From: Neobacillus endophyticus
Lineage (GTDB): Bacteria; Bacillota; Bacilli; Bacillales; Cytobacillaceae
DNA: 64,000 bases
Direction: 5' to 3'
Assembly: GCF_013248975.1 (NCBI RefSeq)
Contig: NZ_JABRWH010000001.1
Span: 3,058,001-3,122,000 of the forward strand
The notes beneath the pieces were generated by a model. It was not told where the DNA came from. It ran no database searches and saw only the letters and a program-made list of their open reading frames with translations. Below, piece by piece: positions 35,845 to 44,801 of this stretch. A program made the translations under genes and the position numbers. Within the stretch, counting starts at the first letter, position 1, and every line of letters begins with the position of its first letter.

Positions 35845-37323
35845 TTATTGGATCGCTTTATATTCTTTAATTACATGTATCGTTTTTAATTCATCATCTT
35901 CAGGTCCTTGAACAGGAAGCCCGGCTTCAAGGTTTTTCTTAATGTAATACAGATTTTCTTTCGTAATTATTTCACCAGGAATAAAAATTGGAATTCCCGG
36001 TGGATAGACCATGACAAACTCCGCGATAATCCTTCCAACCGATTCTTCTAAAGGAATAGTCTCTGTTTCAGAATAAAATGCATCTCGAGGCGTTAACGCT
36101 AGAACGGGAATTTCTGATAGGAGAACTTCAACAGGTTCAATTTTCTCAGAGCGATGACTATATTCATCAGAAAGCTGTTTAAGAGCATTGATTAGCAAAT
36201 CTGCCTCATTCTCAGTATCTCCAATTGTAACGATGCAAAGAATGTTATATAGATCGGATAATTCCACCTCTATATTGTGATGATCCCTGAGCCATTTTTC
36301 CACTTCATATCCTGTTATTCCTAAGTCTTTCACAGAAATAATCAGTTTCGTTGGATCATAATCATAGGCTGCTTTGGTGCCGATTATATCTTCTCCAGGA
36401 CAATATAAATGGTCAATTTCATTTATACGATTTCGGATCGACTGGGCAAGCCGAATGGTTTTATCAATGAGTTCTTTTCCCTTTGTAGCTAATTGTTTTC
36501 GTGCCGTATCAAGAGATGCAAGCAATAAATAAGATGTTGACGTAGTAGTGAGCATACTAAGAATTGCTTGAACATGTTTAGCAGAAACGAGTCCTTCTTT
36601 TACGTTTAGAATGGAGCTTTGGGTCATGGAACCGCCAAGCTTATGAACACTTGTAGCTGCCATATCGGCACCAGCCTGCATGGCAGATAACGGCAAGTCT
36701 TCATGGAAATGAATGTGAACGCCATGTGCTTCGTCAACAAGTACGGGTACATGGAAGGAATGGGCAATTTCAACTATTTTTTTTAAATCTGCGGATATGC
36801 CGAAGTATGTTGGATTAATGACCAAAACACCCTTCGCATCTGGATGCTGTTTTAAAGCTTTTTCTACAGATTCCGTCGTGATTCCATGAGAAATGCCAAG
36901 TTTTTTATCAATTTCAGGATGTATAAACACTGGAATAGCCCCAGAAAAAACAATGGCAGACATAACTGATTTATGAACATTTCTTGGGACAATGATTTTC
37001 TCTCCCGGTCCACAAACGGCCATGACCATTGCCATTATGGCTCCGCTTGTTCCTTGAACTGAAAAGAATGTATGATCAGCACCAAAAGCTTTTGCAGCAA
37101 GGTCCTGTGCTTCCTTTATCATACCTTTTGGATGATGAAGGTCATCTAGTGGTCCGATATTAATTAAATCGATAGAAAGAGCGTTGTCGCCAATAAATTG
37201 ACGGAAGTCCGGATCAATTCCCGCTCCTTTTTTATGGCCGGGTATATGAAATTGAATCGGGTTTTTTTTTGCATGCTTTAATAAACCGCTAAATAACGGT
37301 GTTTGTGTCTGATCTTGAGACAA
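35845..37323 (-). CDS. speA: Arginine decarboxylase (Orn/Lys/Arg decarboxylase family)
   Basis: 492-aa PLP enzyme that makes agmatine for polyamine synthesis. It shows FHIPGHKKGAG, FFSVQGTSGAIMAM, LVDEAHGVHIHF, the PLP Lys in TSVHKLGGSMTQSS and a C-terminal domain with VMVYPPGIPIFIPGE. It lacks the response-regulator-like wing domain of large enterobacterial enzymes, matching B. subtilis SpeA (490 aa). Lysine decarboxylase activity cannot be excluded from sequence. Position next to SR1 supports speA. Confidence 0.92.
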   Translation of the reverse strand: MSQDQTQTPLFSGLLKHAKKNPIQFHIPGHKKGAGIDPDFRQFIGDNALSIDLINIGPLDDLHHPKGMIKEAQDLAAKAFGADHTFFSVQGTSGAIMAMVMAVCGPGEKIIVPRNVHKSVMSAIVFSGAIPVFIHPEIDKKLGISHGITTESVEKALKQHPDAKGVLVINPTYFGISADLKKIVEIAHSFHVPVLVDEAHGVHIHFHEDLPLSAMQAGADMAATSVHKLGGSMTQSSILNVKEGLVSAKHVQAILSMLTTTSTSYLLLASLDTARKQLATKGKELIDKTIRLAQSIRNRINEIDHLYCPGEDIIGTKAAYDYDPTKLIISVKDLGITGYEVEKWLRDHHNIEVELSDLYNILCIVTIGDTENEADLLINALKQLSDEYSHRSEKIEPVEVLLSEIPVLALTPRDAFYSETETIPLEESVGRIIAEFVMVYPPGIPIFIPGEIITKENLYYIKKNLEAGLPVQGPEDDELKTIHVIKEYKAIQ

Positions 37324-37490
37324 TTGATTTCACACCTCTTATTCCAAAAATACCTTTTATTGATGTATAAAAATAAAACAAATTGAATTATAACACTAAT
37401 CATGTTTATTGCATAGGTTTAATCATGGATCATTCTCTCTTTTTTTTATGAAGGCTTTATTAAATCTGTTGTTGCTTATTTATCTAGTTG

Positions 37491-37515
37491 CTTGGAGGGA
37501 AAATCAACCTCCAAG
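37491..37515 (+). promoter_or_regulatory. Hairpin in the leader of the NMO-like gene
   Basis: CTTGGAGG / CCTCCAAG, 8-bp stem with 9-nt loop, about 100 nt upstream of the start codon. The T tract is weak. It might be an attenuator. Confidence 0.45.
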
Positions 37516-37614
37516 TTTAACGCATTCGAATTTAATATAGTTTCCCTAAAAACAAGGAAAATTAGACTTGTAAAACGAAATAACAATTTACAAACATTAT
37601 TAGGAGGGATGGTC

Positions 37615-38574
37615 TTGAATTGGCGAACAAGAGTAACAGACCTATTAAATATAGAGTACCCCATCATTCAGGGGGGGTTAGCTTATTTAGCTTATTCAGA
37701 GTTGGCAGCAGCTGTATCGAATGCGGGAGGACTGGGCCAAATAACAGCTATGTCTTTAAAAAGTCCTGAATTACTTAGAGACGAGATTAGAAAGGTTAGA
37801 AAACTAACCAATAAGCCTTTTGGTGTCAATTTTGCCATTGGACAAAATAATCGACCATTTGCTGATTTTTTACAAATAGCTATTGAAGAAGGGGTACCCG
37901 TTATTTCAATGACTGGTGGCAACCCCGCACCCATTTTTGAACAGCTTAAAGGTACTCTAGCAAAAAAACTTGTACTAGTGGCTGCAAGAAGACAGGCTAT
38001 CAAAGCAGAAGAGCTTGGAGCTGATGCTGTAATGGTTGTGGGACAGGAAGGAGGAGGACACCTCGGAAGGGATGATATTGGTACAATGGTGTTAATTCCC
38101 CAGGTTGTGGATTCTGTTTCAATACCTGTAATCGCATCAGGAGGCATAGGCGATGGCAGAGGTTTGATGGCAGGACTAAGTCTAGGAGCTGAAGGTATTG
38201 AAATGGGGACTAGATTTATTGCCACAAAAGAATGTGTTCATGCAAATGAAGTTTATAAAAAGGCTTTAGTAATAGGTAATGAAGCGGATACTGTTGTGAT
38301 TAAACGCTCGCTAGGTGCACCTGCAAGAGCGATCTCCAATAGTTGGACTGAAAAAATACTGGAGATTGAAAAAAGACAAGGAGGGTATGAGCAGTTAAAG
38401 GATTTTATTAGCGGTGCTGCTAATCAACGATACATATATGAAGGGGTTTTTGATGAAGGGTTTGCCTGGGCTGGGCAAGTAATGGGGCTCATTAAAGACG
38501 TGCCTTCAGTATCGGAATTGTTCGCACGAATGATAATGGAGGCAGAACAAATTCGTGCAAAATGGGCAAAATAA
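37615..38574 (+). CDS. Nitronate monooxygenase / FabK-like flavoprotein
   Basis: 319-aa FMN-binding TIM barrel of the 2-nitropropane dioxygenase (NMO) family: PIIQGGLAYLAYSELAAAVS, AGGLGQITA, KPFGVNFAI, VGQEGGGHLGRDD, PVIASGGIGDG and EMGTRFIAT. Family members oxidise nitronates or reduce enoyl-ACP (FabK); GGHxGR with the His is common to both, so the reaction is open. TTG 37615 has TAGGAGGG at ideal spacing; ATG 37609 in frame is too close to it. The gene is not in the matching B. subtilis interval as I remember it. Confidence 0.85.
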   Translation: MNWRTRVTDLLNIEYPIIQGGLAYLAYSELAAAVSNAGGLGQITAMSLKSPELLRDEIRKVRKLTNKPFGVNFAIGQNNRPFADFLQIAIEEGVPVISMTGGNPAPIFEQLKGTLAKKLVLVAARRQAIKAEELGADAVMVVGQEGGGHLGRDDIGTMVLIPQVVDSVSIPVIASGGIGDGRGLMAGLSLGAEGIEMGTRFIATKECVHANEVYKKALVIGNEADTVVIKRSLGAPARAISNSWTEKILEIEKRQGGYEQLKDFISGAANQRYIYEGVFDEGFAWAGQVMGLIKDVPSVSELFARMIMEAEQIRAKWAK

Positions 38575-38617
38575 GGGTATGATTCCTATTAGGTTATAAG
38601 GTTAGAAGGTGAATATG

Positions 38618-38890
38618 ATGGAATACCAATACCCAATTGATTACAATTGGTCAACGGAAGAAATAGTAGATGTAGTAAAATTTTTTGAAGCGGTGGAAAA
38701 AGCTTATGAAACAGGTATCGACCGCGATGAGATTATGAAGATTTATCGGCGCTTTAAAGAAATTGTACCGAGTATGGCCGAGGAAAAGACGGTTTGTGGG
38801 GAATTTGAAGAAGTCAGCGGGTATTCTTCTTATCGTACAATTAAAAAAGCCAAAGAAGCCTCAGAAGGGGCACGGATAAAAATGGATTAA
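38618..38890 (+). CDS. yktA: UPF0223 family protein YktA
   Basis: 90-aa protein of the UPF0223 family: [31 protein letters not shown] and ARIKMD. Cytosolic, helical, function unknown. Upstream in-frame GTG 38609 and ATG 38615 are possible, but the spacing to AGAAGGTG and the family N-terminus favour ATG 38618. Terminator directly downstream. Confidence 0.9.
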   Translation: MEYQYPIDYNWSTEEIVDVVKFFEAVEKAYETGIDRDEIMKIYRRFKEIVPSMAEEKTVCGEFEEVSGYSSYRTIKKAKEASEGARIKMD

Positions 38891-38893
38891 GGA

Positions 38894-38932
38894 AAAAAGC
38901 TTCCGGAAAAAATAGTTCCGGAAGCTTTTTCT
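38894..38932. terminator. Bidirectional terminator (yktA / yktB)
   Basis: Perfect 15-bp stem AAAAAGCTTCCGGAA / TTCCGGAAGCTTTTT. Confidence 0.92.
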
Positions 38933-39563
38933 ATTTGCTGCCCACTGCAAGTTTATAAAGAGGAGTTGTTTTTGTGAAAACATGTTCGATTTGCTGCAGA
39001 AGCTCATCAGAATTTAATTGGATAGCTTCCTCGCGGCTTATGGTATATCCGCAAAGAATTTCAGCTTTCTTCACAGTTTGAAGCCGTTCAAAATAGGTTA
39101 AAAGGTCTTTATTTGTCAACTGTTCATGTTTAGTGGTGTCAGGAGTCATGTGATCTAAAGACCATGCAAATTCTTTCGGCGTTTCTTTGTATATTTTATT
39201 AATTTTATTTGTAAATCTGGCTCCGATTTCGGCTTTTTGCGGTGCTTCATATATGACGGCGAACCAAATGAATAAATGCGTATGCCACAAGCCGATTTGG
39301 AAGTGTGGAAGCATTTTATATCCCCGGGGATTACTGGCAAAGGCAACCCACGTATCCTTTGGTGGATTAATCGTTCTTCGTGCATGTTTAGCTACATGCA
39401 TAAACATTTCATCCCCTGTCAATGCAGACAAAGTTGGTGCGAAATAAGCCCCCAGGCTTTCCAATTTTGGGCGAATCGTTGTTTTTAAAGCCTCCATTCT
39501 TGACTCAAGGCCATCTATTAAAAAAACATCAAAATCCTGTTGAGTAAAACCGTTGAATTCCAC
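38931..39563 (-). CDS. yktB: UPF0637 family protein YktB
   Basis: 210-aa cytosolic protein of the UPF0637 family: FNGFTQQDFDVFLIDGLESR, KHARRTINPPKDTWVAFA, RGYKMLPHFQIGLW. Function unknown. Convergent with yktA. GGTTAGGAGAGAG precedes the ATG. Confidence 0.92.
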   Translation of the reverse strand: MEFNGFTQQDFDVFLIDGLESRMEALKTTIRPKLESLGAYFAPTLSALTGDEMFMHVAKHARRTINPPKDTWVAFASNPRGYKMLPHFQIGLWHTHLFIWFAVIYEAPQKAEIGARFTNKINKIYKETPKEFAWSLDHMTPDTTKHEQLTNKDLLTYFERLQTVKKAEILCGYTISREEAIQLNSDELLQQIEHVFTKTTPLYKLAVGSK

Positions 39564-39745
39564 TCTCTCCTAACCTCCCAGTGCGGTTTTTGTCTTATAT
39601 TGTAGCATATCATGTAAGATTCAAAAAACATTGCGCTCTCATAGGTTAAAGCACATATTTGTTCCAACAATCAAAATCACTCATATTATAAAGTAAAAAA
39701 AATAATCCGAAAAATCAGTGAATGGAATGAAAGGGGAGGAGAAAG

Positions 39746-39940
39746 GTGAAACAATTAATGAATACATCTCTTAGAAAAGCTAGCGAGAAGGAAAGAACTG
39801 CGGTATTGAGATTAGAAATGGATTACGAATTAGCAGTACTATTTGAAGCGATCGAGGAAAAAGATGAGAAAAAAATAAAAGAATCCAAACAAAAATTAGA
39901 AAAAATTCGTTTGGAATTATTACGATTAAAAGCTTTTTAA
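39746..39940 (+). CDS. ykzI: YkzI-like small helical protein
   Basis: 64-aa highly charged protein, entirely helical and probably coiled coil (KDEKKIKESKQKLEKIRLEL). The length equals B. subtilis YkzI and the position next to yktB agrees. GTG 39746 is used, behind GGGGAGGAG; an in-frame ATG at 39758 is a less well spaced alternative. Function unknown. Confidence 0.78.
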   Translation: MKQLMNTSLRKASEKERTAVLRLEMDYELAVLFEAIEEKDEKKIKESKQKLEKIRLELLRLKAF

Positions 39941-39996
39941 TATCTGCAATCCAAGGAGCAACAAATTAGAATGGAACAGAATAGAATAAATAATTA

Positions 39997-40034
39997 AAAC
40001 GAACTCCAAAAGCAGCGGGGGGTTCGTTTATTAT
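39997..40034 (+). terminator. Terminator after ykzI
   Basis: AAACGAAC / GTTCGTTT arms extended by CC/GG, 17-nt loop, short T tract. Confidence 0.65.
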
Positions 40035-40168
40035 TGAACGTTTTTTTACATAATGGGAGTGCTAATTGTTGCTGTGTATCCCTAATTTGATTAAGCTAAA
40101 GGTACATCAATTTTTTTATCATGACTCATACTACATACAATACAACGGTTTCCGATATTTAAAGTACA

Positions 40169-40216
40169 CTGTTGATTTCGCTAATATGTTGATGAGAACT
40201 GAAATCAACATTAAAT
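40169..40216. repeat. Minimal member of the TGTTGATTTC palindromic repeat family
   Basis: Perfect 10-bp arms TGTTGATTTC (40170-40179) and GAAATCAACA (40201-40210) around 21 nt. The left flank ACACTG and right flank ATT plus AAATTTAA are shared with the copy at 53804-53864, suggesting a deletion derivative of the same element. Confidence 0.6.
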
Positions 40217-40254
40217 TTAACCGCCTGTTTAAAATAACAAAATGGAGGGGAAAT

Positions 40255-41052
40255 ATGGATTGGGAACAAATTTATTCTCATGCATTTCAATGGGTGAAAG
40301 AAGCTGGAGAAAAAATTCGTCTGTCATTTGATAAAACCTTAAATATTCAAACCAAGTCAAATCCAAATGATCTTGTTACGAACATAGATAAAGAGACAGA
40401 GCAGTTTTTTATAAGTAAAATTCGCGAAACTTATCCCGGACATAAAATTCTCGGAGAAGAAGGATTTGGGGATAAACCTGAAAACCTTAATGGAATTGTG
40501 TGGCTTATTGATCCCATAGACGGGACGATGAATTTTATTCATCAGCAGCGGAATTTTGCCATTTCTATCGGCGTGTATGAAAATGGTGTCGGGAAAATCG
40601 GACTTGTATATGATGTCGTTCATGATGAGTTATACCATGCAGTAAAAGGCAGTGGCGCATATATAAATGACAAGCCTATCCCTGTTTTACATCCAAGAAA
40701 AGTAAATGAATCGATCATTGCTTTAAATGCCACATGGGTTATGGAAAATCGCCGAATTGATCATAATCTCTTAATCCCCTTGGTTCGAGAGGCACGAGGA
40801 ACCAGGTCATATGGTACAGCTGCTTTGGAAATGGTGTTTGTAGCAGCAGGCCGGATTGATGCATATATTTCCATGAGATTGTCACCCTGGGATTTTGCTG
40901 GAGGTGCAGTCATTGTAGAGGAACTTGGGGGCATTGTGACAAACTTAAGAGGAGAAAAACTTGATTTTCTCTCAAATGATTCCTTGTTGGTGGCAAGACC
41001 TGGTTTACATGAAACCATCTTGCAGGAATATTTAAAATGCGGCAAGTGGTAA
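40255..41052 (+). CDS. suhB: Inositol monophosphatase family protein (SuhB/YktC)
   Basis: 265-aa Mg-dependent phosphatase of the IMPase fold. Metal-binding motifs are GEEGFG, WLIDPIDGTMNFIH and SPWDFAGGAVIVEE. Substrate may be inositol-1-phosphate or a related sugar phosphate. ATG 40255 follows AATGGAGGGG. Matches YktC of B. subtilis in position. Confidence 0.93.
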   Translation: MDWEQIYSHAFQWVKEAGEKIRLSFDKTLNIQTKSNPNDLVTNIDKETEQFFISKIRETYPGHKILGEEGFGDKPENLNGIVWLIDPIDGTMNFIHQQRNFAISIGVYENGVGKIGLVYDVVHDELYHAVKGSGAYINDKPIPVLHPRKVNESIIALNATWVMENRRIDHNLLIPLVREARGTRSYGTAALEMVFVAAGRIDAYISMRLSPWDFAGGAVIVEELGGIVTNLRGEKLDFLSNDSLLVARPGLHETILQEYLKCGKW

Positions 41053-41080
41053 AAAGAAGCCTATTAAAAGGCTTCTTTTC
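41052..41080. terminator. Bidirectional terminator (suhB / ylaF)
   Basis: AAAAGAAGCC / GGCTTCTTTT stem, 8-nt loop. Confidence 0.88.
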
Positions 41081-41083
41081 AAG

Positions 41084-41269
41084 TTATAATTGTCCTTTTT
41101 CCCGCATTTTCTTTTTTGTTGTAAAGCCTAATCCCATAATTACAATAACAGCTGCAATACAGCCAAAAACCCCTAACAGACTTTGTTCAGCAATGGCAAC
41201 GCCAATTCCCATAATACTTGCTGCAGCCAGTATTGCATAAAAGAGCAATGGCCATTTAACTCGGTTCAT
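41084..41269 (-). CDS. ylaF: Small membrane protein YlaF (DUF5325)
   Basis: 61-aa protein with two membrane helices (about 6-25 and 30-48), a conserved pattern KWPLLFYAILAAASI and a basic C-terminus. Matches YlaF by size, sequence type and position beside typA. Function unknown. Confidence 0.85.
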   Translation of the reverse strand: MNRVKWPLLFYAILAAASIMGIGVAIAEQSLLGVFGCIAAVIVIMGLGFTTKKKMREKGQL

Positions 41270-41341
41270 CTTAAAAACCCCTTATGTTTATTAATATAAT
41301 TTTATTCTACATAAAATCGTTTTAAGTTTCCACAGTAAATA

Positions 41342-41350
41342 TGGTATAAT
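41342..41350 (+). promoter_or_regulatory. typA promoter, extended -10
   Basis: TGGTATAAT, a perfect extended -10, 65 nt upstream of the typA start; TTTAAG at 41321-41326 is a weak -35. Confidence 0.65.
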
Positions 41351-41415
41351 AATTTGGTTATGGATGAGAAACTATAATTAGGTTATTTATTGAATAAAGT
41401 CAGGAGTGGAATTTT

Positions 41416-43254
41416 TTGAAAACAAGAAATGATATAAGAAATATTGCAATCATTGCCCACGTTGACCATGGGAAAACAACATTGGTCGATCAGTTATTAA
41501 AACAATCAGGTATTTTTCGTTCAAACGAACACGTTGAAGAACGGGCAATGGATTCAAACGATTTAGAGAGAGAACGCGGGATTACGATCCTGGCCAAAAA
41601 TACAGCCATCCAATATAAAGACACTAGAATTAATATCTTGGATACCCCTGGGCATGCTGATTTTGGCGGTGAAGTAGAACGGATCATGAAAATGGTAGAT
41701 GGGGTACTTCTTGTAGTTGATGCATATGAGGGATGTATGCCGCAGACTCGTTTCGTGCTTAAAAAAGCTTTAGAGCAAAATTTAACGCCAATCGTAGTCG
41801 TTAATAAGATTGACCGTGATTTTGCCCGTCCAAATGAAGTAGTTGATGAAGTAATTGATCTGTTTATTGAACTTGATGCAAACGAAGACCAATTAGAATT
41901 TCCGGTTATTTATGCATCTGCTATTAACGGAACTGCAAGCCTTGATCCTGAAAAACAGGATGAAAATATGCAATGCTTATACGAAGCAATAATTGAAAAT
42001 ATGCCTGCTCCGATTGATAATAGCGATGAACCACTTCAATTTCAAGTTGCTCTTCTCGATTATAATGAATATGTCGGCAGAATTGGAATCGGCCGTGTAT
42101 TCCGCGGTACCATGAAAGTTGGGCAGCAGGTCGCATTAATGAAGCTTGATGGATCTGTGAAACAATTCCGCGTGACCAAAATTTTAGGTTTCTTTGGTTT
42201 AAAACGTGAAGAAGTTGAGGAAGCAAAAGCAGGTGATTTAGTAGCTGTTTCCGGGATGGAAGATATTAATGTGGGTGAAACTGTTTGTCCAATTGAACAG
42301 CAGGAAGCTTTGCCAGTATTACGAATTGACGAGCCAACACTGCAAATGACTTTTGTTGTCAATAACAGCCCGTTTGCAGGTCGTGAAGGCAAATATCTAA
42401 CAGCGAGAAAGATTGAAGAAAGATTACGGGCGCAGTTACAAACAGATGTGAGTTTACGTGTTGAAAATACTGACTCACCAGATGCATGGATTGTTTCTGG
42501 CCGTGGAGAACTTCATTTATCTATCTTAATTGAAAATATGCGTCGTGAAGGATATGAGCTTCAAGTTTCAAAGCCTGAGGTTATTGTAAAAGAAATGGAT
42601 GGCGTTCGTTGTGAGCCAATTGAGAGAGTTCAAATTGATGTGCCTGAAGAGCATACTGGTGCCGTTATGGAATCCATTGGAGCGCGTAAAGGCGAACTTC
42701 TAGACATGATTAATAATGGAAACGGTCAGGTTCGTCTGATCTTTAATGTACCTGCTCGCGGCTTAATTGGCTATACAACCGAATTTTTAACCCTAACACG
42801 CGGATACGGTATTATCAATCACACGTTTGATAGCTATCAGCCAATGGCTCCTGGACAGGTAGGAGGCAGACGTCAAGGTGTTCTTGTATCAATGGAGACA
42901 GGAAAAGCATCAACATATGGTATTATGCAGGTTGAAGACAGGGGTACCATTTTTGTTGAGCCAGGTACTGAAATCTATGAAGGAATGATTGTTGGCGAAC
43001 ATACCCGAGAAAACGATCTAACCGTCAATATCACAAAAGTGAAGCAACAGACAAATGTCCGCTCTGCAACAAAAGATCAGACTTCAGTTATTAAAAAACC
43101 ACGGATCATGTCATTGGAGGAGTCTTTAGAGTATTTGGATGAAGACGAATATTGCGAAGTAACCCCGAAATCGATCCGACTTCGGAAGAAGATTCTTGAT
43201 AAGAGTGAACGGGAACGAGTAGCCAAAAAGAAAAAATATGCTGAAATGAGTTAA
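41416..43254 (+). CDS. typA: Ribosome-associated GTPase TypA (BipA)
   Basis: 612-aa translational GTPase. G motifs are AHVDHGKTT, the effector region ERERGITI, DTPGHADFGG and NKIDRD, followed by EF-G-like domains and a TypA-specific C-terminus (GYGIINHTFDSYQPM, GTIFVEPGTEIYEGMI). Acts on 70S ribosomes, aiding subunit assembly and growth at low temperature. TTG 41416 is the start, behind CAGGAGTGG; the next in-frame ATG would lose the G1 region context. Confidence 0.97.
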   Translation: MKTRNDIRNIAIIAHVDHGKTTLVDQLLKQSGIFRSNEHVEERAMDSNDLERERGITILAKNTAIQYKDTRINILDTPGHADFGGEVERIMKMVDGVLLVVDAYEGCMPQTRFVLKKALEQNLTPIVVVNKIDRDFARPNEVVDEVIDLFIELDANEDQLEFPVIYASAINGTASLDPEKQDENMQCLYEAIIENMPAPIDNSDEPLQFQVALLDYNEYVGRIGIGRVFRGTMKVGQQVALMKLDGSVKQFRVTKILGFFGLKREEVEEAKAGDLVAVSGMEDINVGETVCPIEQQEALPVLRIDEPTLQMTFVVNNSPFAGREGKYLTARKIEERLRAQLQTDVSLRVENTDSPDAWIVSGRGELHLSILIENMRREGYELQVSKPEVIVKEMDGVRCEPIERVQIDVPEEHTGAVMESIGARKGELLDMINNGNGQVRLIFNVPARGLIGYTTEFLTLTRGYGIINHTFDSYQPMAPGQVGGRRQGVLVSMETGKASTYGIMQVEDRGTIFVEPGTEIYEGMIVGEHTRENDLTVNITKVKQQTNVRSATKDQTSVIKKPRIMSLEESLEYLDEDEYCEVTPKSIRLRKKILDKSERERVAKKKKYAEMS

Positions 43255-43273
43255 TTTTAAAGGGGTGCACGCC

Positions 43274-43615
43274 GTGGACGAGTTAAAATCCTTTTCACCG
43301 AGCCTTAGATTTTTCATCGAGCTTGCTGCAGGAAATTCGCCCATAACAAAAAGTGATATTGAAATGGGTGTCATGTTTCAATATATCTTCATTGTGATCT
43401 TGTCTGTTATTGTATACAGATTAGGTTTTGCCAAAAAGCTGCCTCTAATGAAAAACGTAATTATTTATACGTGTCTAGTACTTGGCTGTTTATTGTTACT
43501 ATTATTTTCTTACGGGCTGCCGATCGCAGAAGGTTTATTAGTTGCAGCAATTGTATTAATTATCTATAAATTTCGCTTACACCAGTCGAAAAAGCAGCAG
43601 ACAGAAGCAAAATAA
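43274..43615 (+). CDS. ylaH: Membrane protein YlaH
   Basis: 113-aa protein: short N-terminal soluble part (DELKSFSPSLRFFIELAAGN), then three or four membrane helices and a basic tail. It follows typA by 19 nt, as ylaH does in B. subtilis. GTG 43274 is chosen because AAAGGGGTG is its ribosome binding site; GTG 43265 lies inside that site. Function unknown. Confidence 0.82.
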   Translation: MDELKSFSPSLRFFIELAAGNSPITKSDIEMGVMFQYIFIVILSVIVYRLGFAKKLPLMKNVIIYTCLVLGCLLLLLFSYGLPIAEGLLVAAIVLIIYKFRLHQSKKQQTEAK

Positions 43616-43628
43616 CGGGGGTTAAATC

Positions 43629-43913
43629 ATGACGTCGTTACATGATGTTTTATATAATTGGCTTACGATTAAGGTGGTTTGCGATGCTCGTCCAGAGGAT
43701 ACCGCGGCAAAAGAAACGCTTGACCATTTTGATAAAATTCTTCATTCTGAGTATGAAGTAGAGAAGATTGACATAACGAAAGATGATGTTATGTATTTTC
43801 TTTCATATCAGCATAAGGAAGAAGAAAAGAAAACTCGATTTCCGCGAGAATTAATTGAAATCATGCTGAATCAAATTAATAAAGAACCTGAAAAATACGT
43901 GAATTTTGAATAA
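43629..43913 (+). CDS. Conserved hypothetical protein (94 aa)
   Basis: 94-aa soluble acidic protein with LHDVLYNWLTIKVVCDARP at the start and helical, charged sequence after it. It lies 13 nt after ylaH and so is part of the typA-ylaH transcript. No family recognised. ACGGGGG precedes the ATG. A strong bidirectional terminator follows. Confidence 0.75.
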   Translation: MTSLHDVLYNWLTIKVVCDARPEDTAAKETLDHFDKILHSEYEVEKIDITKDDVMYFLSYQHKEEEKKTRFPRELIEIMLNQINKEPEKYVNFE

Positions 43914-43959
43914 AAAAACACAAGTTCTTTTCGAAATTGAAAAGAACTTGTGTTTTTTT
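43913..43959. terminator. Bidirectional terminator
   Basis: Perfect 15-bp stem AACACAAGTTCTTTT / AAAAGAACTTGTGTT with A7 and T8 outside. Confidence 0.93.
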
Positions 43960-44159
43960 TACCATTCATCCTTATCTGGTCTTGCCCGATAAAAGCGAAA
44001 ATTTCCTGTGGCCATTCTGGCATTGGTTTTATCAGCAATACGCTCGCTGCATTCTACGCACATATATGTATGAATGGGACGGTTTCGAAGCCGTTTGGCC
44101 ATAAGGGATTCGTCATCAATATTTTCAATCTTATCGCAAATAACACATTTTACTCTCAT
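43959..44159 (-). CDS. ylaI: Zinc-ribbon protein YlaI (DUF2197)
   Basis: 66-aa protein with two CxxC knuckles (VKCVICDK and YMCVECSERI) forming a zinc ribbon; matches YlaI/DUF2197. The C-terminus is basic. Function unknown, possibly nucleic-acid or protein binding. It converges with the typA group. Confidence 0.9.
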   Translation of the reverse strand: MRVKCVICDKIENIDDESLMAKRLRNRPIHTYMCVECSERIADKTNARMATGNFRFYRARPDKDEW

Positions 44160-44319
44160 TAATGCACCTCTTCAATTCATGATCGAATCTGAATATTTAT
44201 ATTATACTATAGCATGAAGTTGACCTGATAGATAATCTCGCATTTATTTGCTGAAAAAAAGGGATAGTAGTAATATTAGAATAACGAGCATGTGGAAGGA
44301 AAAATAAGGGGTTGGAAAC

Positions 44320-44775
44320 ATGGTAAATGAAGTGGAACCAAAGCTAATCAAGCCATTATTTGATGAGTTGCAAAAGGAAAAATTTGTGACTTTGGCATCA
44401 GTTGATCATGTAACAGGCGGTCCTAATATAAGTGCGATTTCTTGGATACTGGCAAAAGATGATGCTACCATTTATTTTGCTATTGATCATCGTTCGAGGG
44501 TCATTGAGAATATAAAAAAAATTAACTTGGTTGTTATCACTTTATTTGCGAATGAGTCTACTTATTCTATCCAGGGAGAGGCTTCCATTATGGCAGAAAG
44601 AATCCCGGATGTCCCATTAAAGCTGGCATTGGTAAAGGTAAAAATCACAGAGGTAAGAGATGTGATGTTTTATGGATCCAAAATTGTGACCGATGTAAAG
44701 TATGATAAAACCTATGACAAAGTTGCGGCTGAACGTTTGGATACGCAAGTCATGAACCAATTGAAAAAAGCTTAG
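44320..44775 (+). CDS. ylaL: Pyridoxamine 5'-phosphate oxidase-like protein YlaL
   Basis: 151-aa split-barrel flavin-binding type protein: KFVTLASVDHVTGGPNISAI, YFAIDHRSRVIENIKK and YSIQGEASIM. Matches YlaL in type and size. Cofactor (FMN, F420 or haem) and substrate are unknown. In B. subtilis ylaL follows ylaK; here it precedes ylaJ and ylaK, a local rearrangement. Confidence 0.8.
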   Translation: MVNEVEPKLIKPLFDELQKEKFVTLASVDHVTGGPNISAISWILAKDDATIYFAIDHRSRVIENIKKINLVVITLFANESTYSIQGEASIMAERIPDVPLKLALVKVKITEVRDVMFYGSKIVTDVKYDKTYDKVAAERLDTQVMNQLKKA

Positions 44776-44798
44776 TGAGCTGCACTAAGCTTTTTTAA
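44765..44798. terminator. Bidirectional terminator (ylaL / ylaJ)
   Basis: AGCTTAGTG / CACTAAGCT stem with A and T runs, overlapping the ylaL stop. Confidence 0.9.
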
Positions 44799-44801
44799 TA
44801 C

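Larger units (their letters stand above)
39941..40254 (+). other. Gap between ykzI and suhB
   Basis: 314 bp without a gene. It contains the ykzI terminator (39997-40034), the suhB promoter region, and a small inverted repeat at 40169-40216 that is related to the palindromic repeat family. An in-frame extension of suhB from 40066 exists but lacks a ribosome binding site and family similarity. Confidence 0.6.
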
